Assembly: GCA_014529385.2 (NCBI GenBank)
Contig: CM043960.1
Coordinates: forward strand, 119,172,543 to 119,236,542
Reading direction: 5' to 3'
Origin: Adiantum capillus-veneris
Taxonomy: Eukaryota; Streptophyta; Polypodiopsida; Polypodiales; Pteridaceae
DNA: 64,000 bases
Shown: one piece after another, positions 61,644 through 64,000 of the stretch
How the letters are laid out: every line of letters starts with the position of its first letter
How positions within the stretch are numbered: the first letter of the stretch is position 1
The notes under the pieces: model-generated
The model's input: the letters and a program-made list of their open reading frames with translations, nothing else
What the model was told of the DNA's origin: nothing
Database searches by the model: none
Translations under genes and position numbers: made by a program

Positions 61644-63476
61644 CTATTGCTTCTGTCCCTTTGTTAGATCTAGTTGATATTCTCCTGTTTCCAAAAAATG
61701 CATGATGTCAGGTAAGGCGTCGCTACCTTGGAATAGAGGGAGATTTAGCTTTATAGCCCCAACCATCACTTTGTGCAGTCTTTCACTTGCTAAGGCATCA
61801 GCTTCATGGTTTTGAGCCCTTGGGATGTGGTGTAATTGAACTTCTTCAAACTTACCCAACAAGGTTTTTACACAATTTAAGTGAATCCTCAAGCTAGGAT
61901 TCTTGCATGTCCACACTCCATTTACCTGCCTTACCAAAAGTAGAGCATCCCCAAATACATTAAGGTGCTTTACCCCTTGAGAGATGCACCATTGTAAACC
62001 CTTGGTTAGTGCTGCATACTCAGCTTCATTGTTAGAATGTGATTCCAACAAATGGCCAAGCGAAAATACCTTGATACCTTTGTCATCAAAGACCACTATG
62101 CCTACAGCTGCTTTGTGGGATGCTCGCTTGTAGGCTCCATCAAAGTAGAGAGAGTGTGCTCTTTCTACTACTGGTGGCTGTGGAAGCGGTTGAATTCCTT
62201 CCCCTTTTGATTGCTTCACCTTCTTCTCAAAGTTTTGGTAGGTCATGAGTCCCCCCAAGCTTGCCCTTGTCATGCTTTCCACATGTACCGTGTACTCAAA
62301 TTCTTGCAGATGAACTAGACATTTAGTAATCCTAGCAGAAACATGCATGTGATGTACAACATAGTGAGACATCTCATCCATGGTTAGAATCACAAATTGC
62401 TTAGGCAGCAAATATGACCTAAACTTTGTAGTTGCAAAACTAAGAGCTAGGACTAGGTGTTCCACATGGGTGAAACCTTTCTCTGTTGCTGTCATCATTT
62501 GAGTGGAGAAGTAAATTGGCCTCATGGAAGATGTTTTTGTATCCTTATGGAGTAGCACAACGCCCAAGGAGTCATCACCCACACTTGAGGTGACATAGAA
62601 TTTTTCATCCCACTTAGGTGGTGAGATAGTTGGTAGGGTGGCTAAGACCTCCTTTACCTTGTTGTAGTGATGTTCGCTCTCCTCATTCCAGGTGAAAGTT
62701 GATCTTTGAGTGAGATGTTGCAGTGGTAGAACAAGTTGTGATAGTAGATGTATGAATCTACTCAAGTACGTCACCTTTTGTAAAAAGGAGACCAGTTGAC
62801 GTGTGGTTGTTGGTGAAGGTAGGGCTATGAGTGCGGACACCTTACTTGGATCGGTGCTGATACCTTTTGCTAAAATTTCATGGCCTAACGTAATGACTTT
62901 ACCTTCCCCAATGTGGCATTTGTCCACATTTAATTGCCCACCTAGGCTTTGAAACCTTGCCAAACCCTCAGTTACCTTTTCTAAGTGTGAAATACGAGGG
63001 CTATATATACAAAAATCATCAATGAAAACTCTTATGGATGTTCCAAAGAACTGTTGAAAGACATATGTGACATATCTTTGGAATGTGGCAGGTGCATTTG
63101 TGAGACCAAATGGCAGAACTCTGTATGCAGAACAAACCCATGGCGTAATGAAATTGGTTTTTAGCTGATCTTCCAAGGCTATGCGTATTTGAAAGTACCA
63201 GGAATAACCATCACGCACGGTGTAACATTCAAAACCCGCCACTTCATTCAAAATTTCATCCAATAAAGGGAGAGGAAAGTGATCTCTCTTTGTAGCTGCA
63301 TTTAGTGGTTTGTAGTCAACATAGACCCTCCACTTACCATTATTTTTATGCATCACTACTACGGGTGACACCCACTCTGAGTTTTCTACAGGATAGATGA
63401 ACCCTGCTTCTAGTAGCTTCCTTACCTCGGCTAGGAGTGCCTTTTCTTGTATGACCCCAATCGTCGTAGCTTTTTC
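61644..63476 (-). CDS. Gypsy RT, RNase H and second RNase H (partial polyprotein)
   Basis: The frame is open from about 63476, so the first Met-like codon at 63371 is not a true start. RT: LLEAGFIYPVENSEWVSPVV, KWRVYVDYKPLNAATKRDHF, FGLTNAPATFQRYV and the catalytic VFIDDFCIYS. RNase H 1 includes FYVTSSVGDDSLGVVLLHKD and IYFSTQMMTATEKGFTHVEH. The second RNase H shows LYFDGAYKRASHKAAVGI (Asp), NNEAEYAALTKGL (Glu), FGDALLLVRQVNG (Asp) and RAQNHEADALA. The dual RNase H places it in the Tat group. A frameshift near 63476 (RRLG/VIQEK) and a stop at 61644 bound the piece. Confidence 0.9.
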   Translation of the reverse strand, partial: EKATTIGVIQEKALLAEVRKLLEAGFIYPVENSEWVSPVVVMHKNNGKWRVYVDYKPLNAATKRDHFPLPLLDEILNEVAGFECYTVRDGYSWYFQIRIALEDQLKTNFITPWVCSAYRVLPFGLTNAPATFQRYVTYVFQQFFGTSIRVFIDDFCIYSPRISHLEKVTEGLARFQSLGGQLNVDKCHIGEGKVITLGHEILAKGISTDPSKVSALIALPSPTTTRQLVSFLQKVTYLSRFIHLLSQLVLPLQHLTQRSTFTWNEESEHHYNKVKEVLATLPTISPPKWDEKFYVTSSVGDDSLGVVLLHKDTKTSSMRPIYFSTQMMTATEKGFTHVEHLVLALSFATTKFRSYLLPKQFVILTMDEMSHYVVHHMHVSARITKCLVHLQEFEYTVHVESMTRASLGGLMTYQNFEKKVKQSKGEGIQPLPQPPVVERAHSLYFDGAYKRASHKAAVGIVVFDDKGIKVFSLGHLLESHSNNEAEYAALTKGLQWCISQGVKHLNVFGDALLLVRQVNGVWTCKNPSLRIHLNCVKTLLGKFEEVQLHHIPRAQNHEADALASERLHKVMVGAIKLNLPLFQGSDALPDIMHFLETGEYQLDLTKGQKQ

Positions 63477-63837
63477 ACAACTGGTTTTACCCCTTCCTTC
63501 AACTTAATATGGTGTTTCACTACTGTAATACCTGTGATTCTCTCATACTTGTCAATGAACAGGTCAAGAAATCCCATCAAAATTTACAAAAAATTATCTT
63601 TTTCCTCAATTGTTAACTCCTTAGACAACATACCCTTCAATCTACTTTCTCCTAGGCCAGGTGATTTACTTTCCTCTTCATTACGTTGCCCTTCTGGTGA
63701 TGGATTGCCAGTTGTGCTTACCCTTTGTGGATCCTTCATGATGATACCCATCACATCGATGGAAGTGTCACTTTCATCGATGGATGTGGTCTCCTCCTAA
63801 AAAGTGGAAGACTCACTAGTGTTTTCATCTGCTGATG
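63477..63837 (-). pseudogene. Gypsy linker between protease and RT
   Basis: Minus-strand text such as VVKHHIKLKEGVKPVVKKLR and an acidic segment before it corresponds to the poorly conserved linker. A stop near 63584 and frameshifts interrupt it. The plus-strand frame over it is a shadow. Confidence 0.6.
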
Positions 63838-64000
63838 TCTCTAGGTACATTTGCTTCTGCTTGCCAGTCTTCATGTCGTAGTAGATTGTCTCCCCTTTCT
63901 TACCAGTCATGCGTAGAAGGTCAGTGCCCCAATCCTGTTTTGCCTTCATGGCCATCAACCATGGTCTTCCCAAGATTAATGGATAGCCCTCCCCCTAAGT
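63838..64000 (-). pseudogene. Gypsy protease, C-terminal end (partial)
   Basis: The minus strand from the edge reads YPLILGRPWLMAMKAKQDWG, homologous to YPIILGRPWLRAVGAVQDWR of the 37-kb gypsy. The active site lies outside the window. An in-frame TAG is visible at about 63996. Confidence 0.75.

Larger units (their letters stand above)
60456..64000 (-). mobile_element. Tat-like gypsy retrotransposon, cut by the window edge
   Basis: In minus-strand order from the right edge: protease end, RT, RNase H, second RNase H, integrase finger, core and C-terminus. The domain set and the RT box (VFIDDFCIYS) match the 37-kb gypsy (AFMDDFCV), so the two are related but diverged. It has several frameshifts and stops, but the RT-RNase H block is open over more than 600 codons. 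Its gag and 5' LTR lie beyond 64000. Confidence 0.9.

Overview
The window looks like intergenic, repeat-dominated nuclear DNA of a land plant. The support is a plant-type Ty1/copia element primed by initiator tRNA-Met, several Ty3/gypsy elements of the Tat-like kind with a second RNase H domain, very long GA, AC and TA microsatellites, and decayed plant gene pieces (ATL-type RING-H2 fingers, a histone H3-like copy). A Penelope-like reverse transcriptase remnant would fit a seed-free plant or a gymnosperm better than a typical flowering plant, but I cannot name the species. I see no intact single-copy host gene, rRNA, tRNA or CRISPR array.

Layout. 1-7.1 kb: a young, complete copia element (298-5474, minus strand, TSD TTACA) sits in AT-rich DNA that also holds an old gypsy-type primer-site remnant near 6.05 kb. 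7.1-19 kb: an old minus-strand gypsy gag (7.16-8.64 and 14.17-14.36 kb) is split by a 5.5-kb non-autonomous LTR element (8641-14173, TSD AACAC). To its right lie a long leader with a recurrent palindromic motif, two foldback hairpins (16.9-17.3 kb), and a Tat/Athila-type primer site with LTR end at 18.46 kb. 19-26 kb: a ~530-bp duplicated coding-like unit, a RING-H2 pseudogene and unrecognised gene fragments. 26-34 kb: a minus-strand multi-exon remnant, then an array of ten ~70-bp hairpins (27.5-29.15 kb), then a histone H3/CENH3-like pseudogene and further decayed exons. 34.3 kb: a second RING-H2 pseudogene, paralogous to the first. 35.8-37.3 kb: LTR end, primer site and leader of another Tat/Athila-type element. 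37.3-48.6 kb: a complete but mutated plus-strand gypsy element (37272-48626) with 1.1-kb LTRs, whose reverse transcriptase is split by a 2.84-kb LTR-like insertion (42305-45140, TSD ACCTT). 52-54 kb: Penelope-like remnant. 54.15-57.34 kb: another non-autonomous LTR element. 57.3-60.4 kb: microsatellite-rich DNA. 60.4 kb to the right edge: a minus-strand Tat-like gypsy polyprotein, cut by the window end.

The regions do not form a pathway. They record layered transposition: older gypsy elements were hit by non-autonomous LTR elements, and the copia arrived last, judging by LTR divergence counted by eye (about 1% for the copia, roughly 5% for the 37-kb gypsy, 8% for the 8.6-kb element). The most unusual structures are the ten-hairpin array with the H3-like pseudogene just downstream, the 273-bp near-perfect foldback, and the recurrent 18-bp palindrome.
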